From the NCBI GenBank assembly GCA_023245695.1, contig JAHFJT010000080.1, positions 1-5,426 of the forward strand: a stretch of 5,426 bases of DNA. Reading direction: 5' to 3'. Positions 5,169 through 5,426 of this stretch are shown one piece after another. Numbering within the stretch: the stretch's first letter is position 1; each line of letters begins with the position of its first letter. A program made the position numbers and the translations under genes. The stretch comes from Candidatus Peregrinibacteria bacterium (lineage in GTDB: Bacteria; Patescibacteriota; Gracilibacteria; UBA1369; UBA12463). The notes under the pieces are model-generated. The model saw nothing but the letters and a program-made list of their open reading frames with translations, was not told where the DNA came from and searched no databases.

Positions 5169-5426
5169 ATGGATACTGCCACCCCATCACTACGATACCG
5201 CTGGAGAGTTATTGGCAACGAGCCACTTCTCCATGCTCTTGAACAGGACATCGCGAATGATAACCTCTCGCATGCCTATATTTTTGCGGGTGCTCCCGAG
5301 GTAGGGAAGCGGACGGTTGCGGTAACCCTGGCCCACATTCTCCAGTGCGAAAATGATTTTTGTCACGACTGCCGGACCTGTCTCCAGATCTCCAAAGGTA
5401 TTCATAGCGAAACGATTGAGTTTCGG
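5169..5426 (+). CDS. holB: DNA polymerase III delta prime subunit, N-terminal fragment
   Basis: The delta prime subunit is part of the clamp loader that places the sliding clamp on DNA at replication forks. The first 86 codons are present and the gene continues past the right edge. Visible features: an N-terminal segment WRVIGNEPLLHALEQDI, then SHAYIFAG, the Walker A loop GAPEVGKRT (41-49, Lys47), and a four-cysteine zinc-binding set C60, C65, C68, C71 followed by LQISKGIHSE. SHAYxFxG with GKRT and the CxxCxxC cluster is characteristic of the delta prime/DnaX AAA+ family. The match to HolB over DnaX (gamma/tau) rests on GKRT in place of GKTS/T and on the divergent cysteine spacing, so DnaX is the main alternative. 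ATG 5169 is the only plausible start in frame, 46 nt after murF, without a Shine-Dalgarno. Confidence 0.85.
   Translation, partial: MDTATPSLRYRWRVIGNEPLLHALEQDIANDNLSHAYIFAGAPEVGKRTVAVTLAHILQCENDFCHDCRTCLQISKGIHSETIEFR

Noticed and set aside
5122..5304. A 60-codon frame starting at the murF stop (ATG 5122)
   Set aside because: It overlaps the holB coding region in another frame, has no motif, and its first part covers the predicted holB promoter.
1..5426. Mobile elements, CRISPR arrays, tRNA or rRNA genes
   Set aside because: No long repeats, transposase motifs, spacer-repeat arrays or RNA-gene signatures were seen; genes fill nearly the whole window.

Overview
This 5.4 kb window is compact bacterial chromosome carrying housekeeping genes: eight protein genes (two cut by the window edges), short intergenic gaps, and no sign of mobile DNA, CRISPR or RNA genes. 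A bacterium of the Candidate Phyla Radiation (Patescibacteria), possibly Peregrinibacteria-like, is my best guess. The grounds are a MurF-type ligase without the usual N-terminal substrate domain, plus-strand genes without Shine-Dalgarno sequences, and a strong preference for the arginine codon CGA in the ribosomal protein genes. This placement is inference. No 16S rRNA or other phylogenetic marker was tested.

Left half (1-2306, minus strand): a three-gene operon of the methylerythritol phosphate (MEP) isoprenoid pathway, transcribed ispG, dxr, ispD. The ends overlap (4 nt ATGA between ispG and dxr, 13 nt between dxr and ispD), so translation is probably coupled. Only the first 38 residues of IspD are inside the window. 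The three enzymes catalyse steps 2 (DXR), 3 (IspD) and the penultimate step (IspG). DXR keeps its metal-binding acids but has Leu and Val at two normally invariant active-site positions.

Centre (2307-2448): a short divergent control region. Two sigma70-type promoters stand back to back, with -35 boxes 5 bp apart, both with -10 TACAAT and 17 bp spacers. One fires left into the isoprenoid operon, the other right into the translation operon.

Right half (2449-5426, plus strand): the classical infC-rpmI-rplT operon (IF3, L35, L20), closed by a strong Rho-independent terminator. Next comes a MurF-family ligase starting only about 10 nt after the terminator U-tract. Last is the start of holB (DNA polymerase III delta prime), apparently driven by an extended -10 promoter overlapping the murF end. 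The infC start must be a non-ATG codon (TTG or ATT). The window is mostly ordinary core genome; its interest lies in the DXR substitutions, the initiation signals, the CGA codon bias and the MurF architecture.
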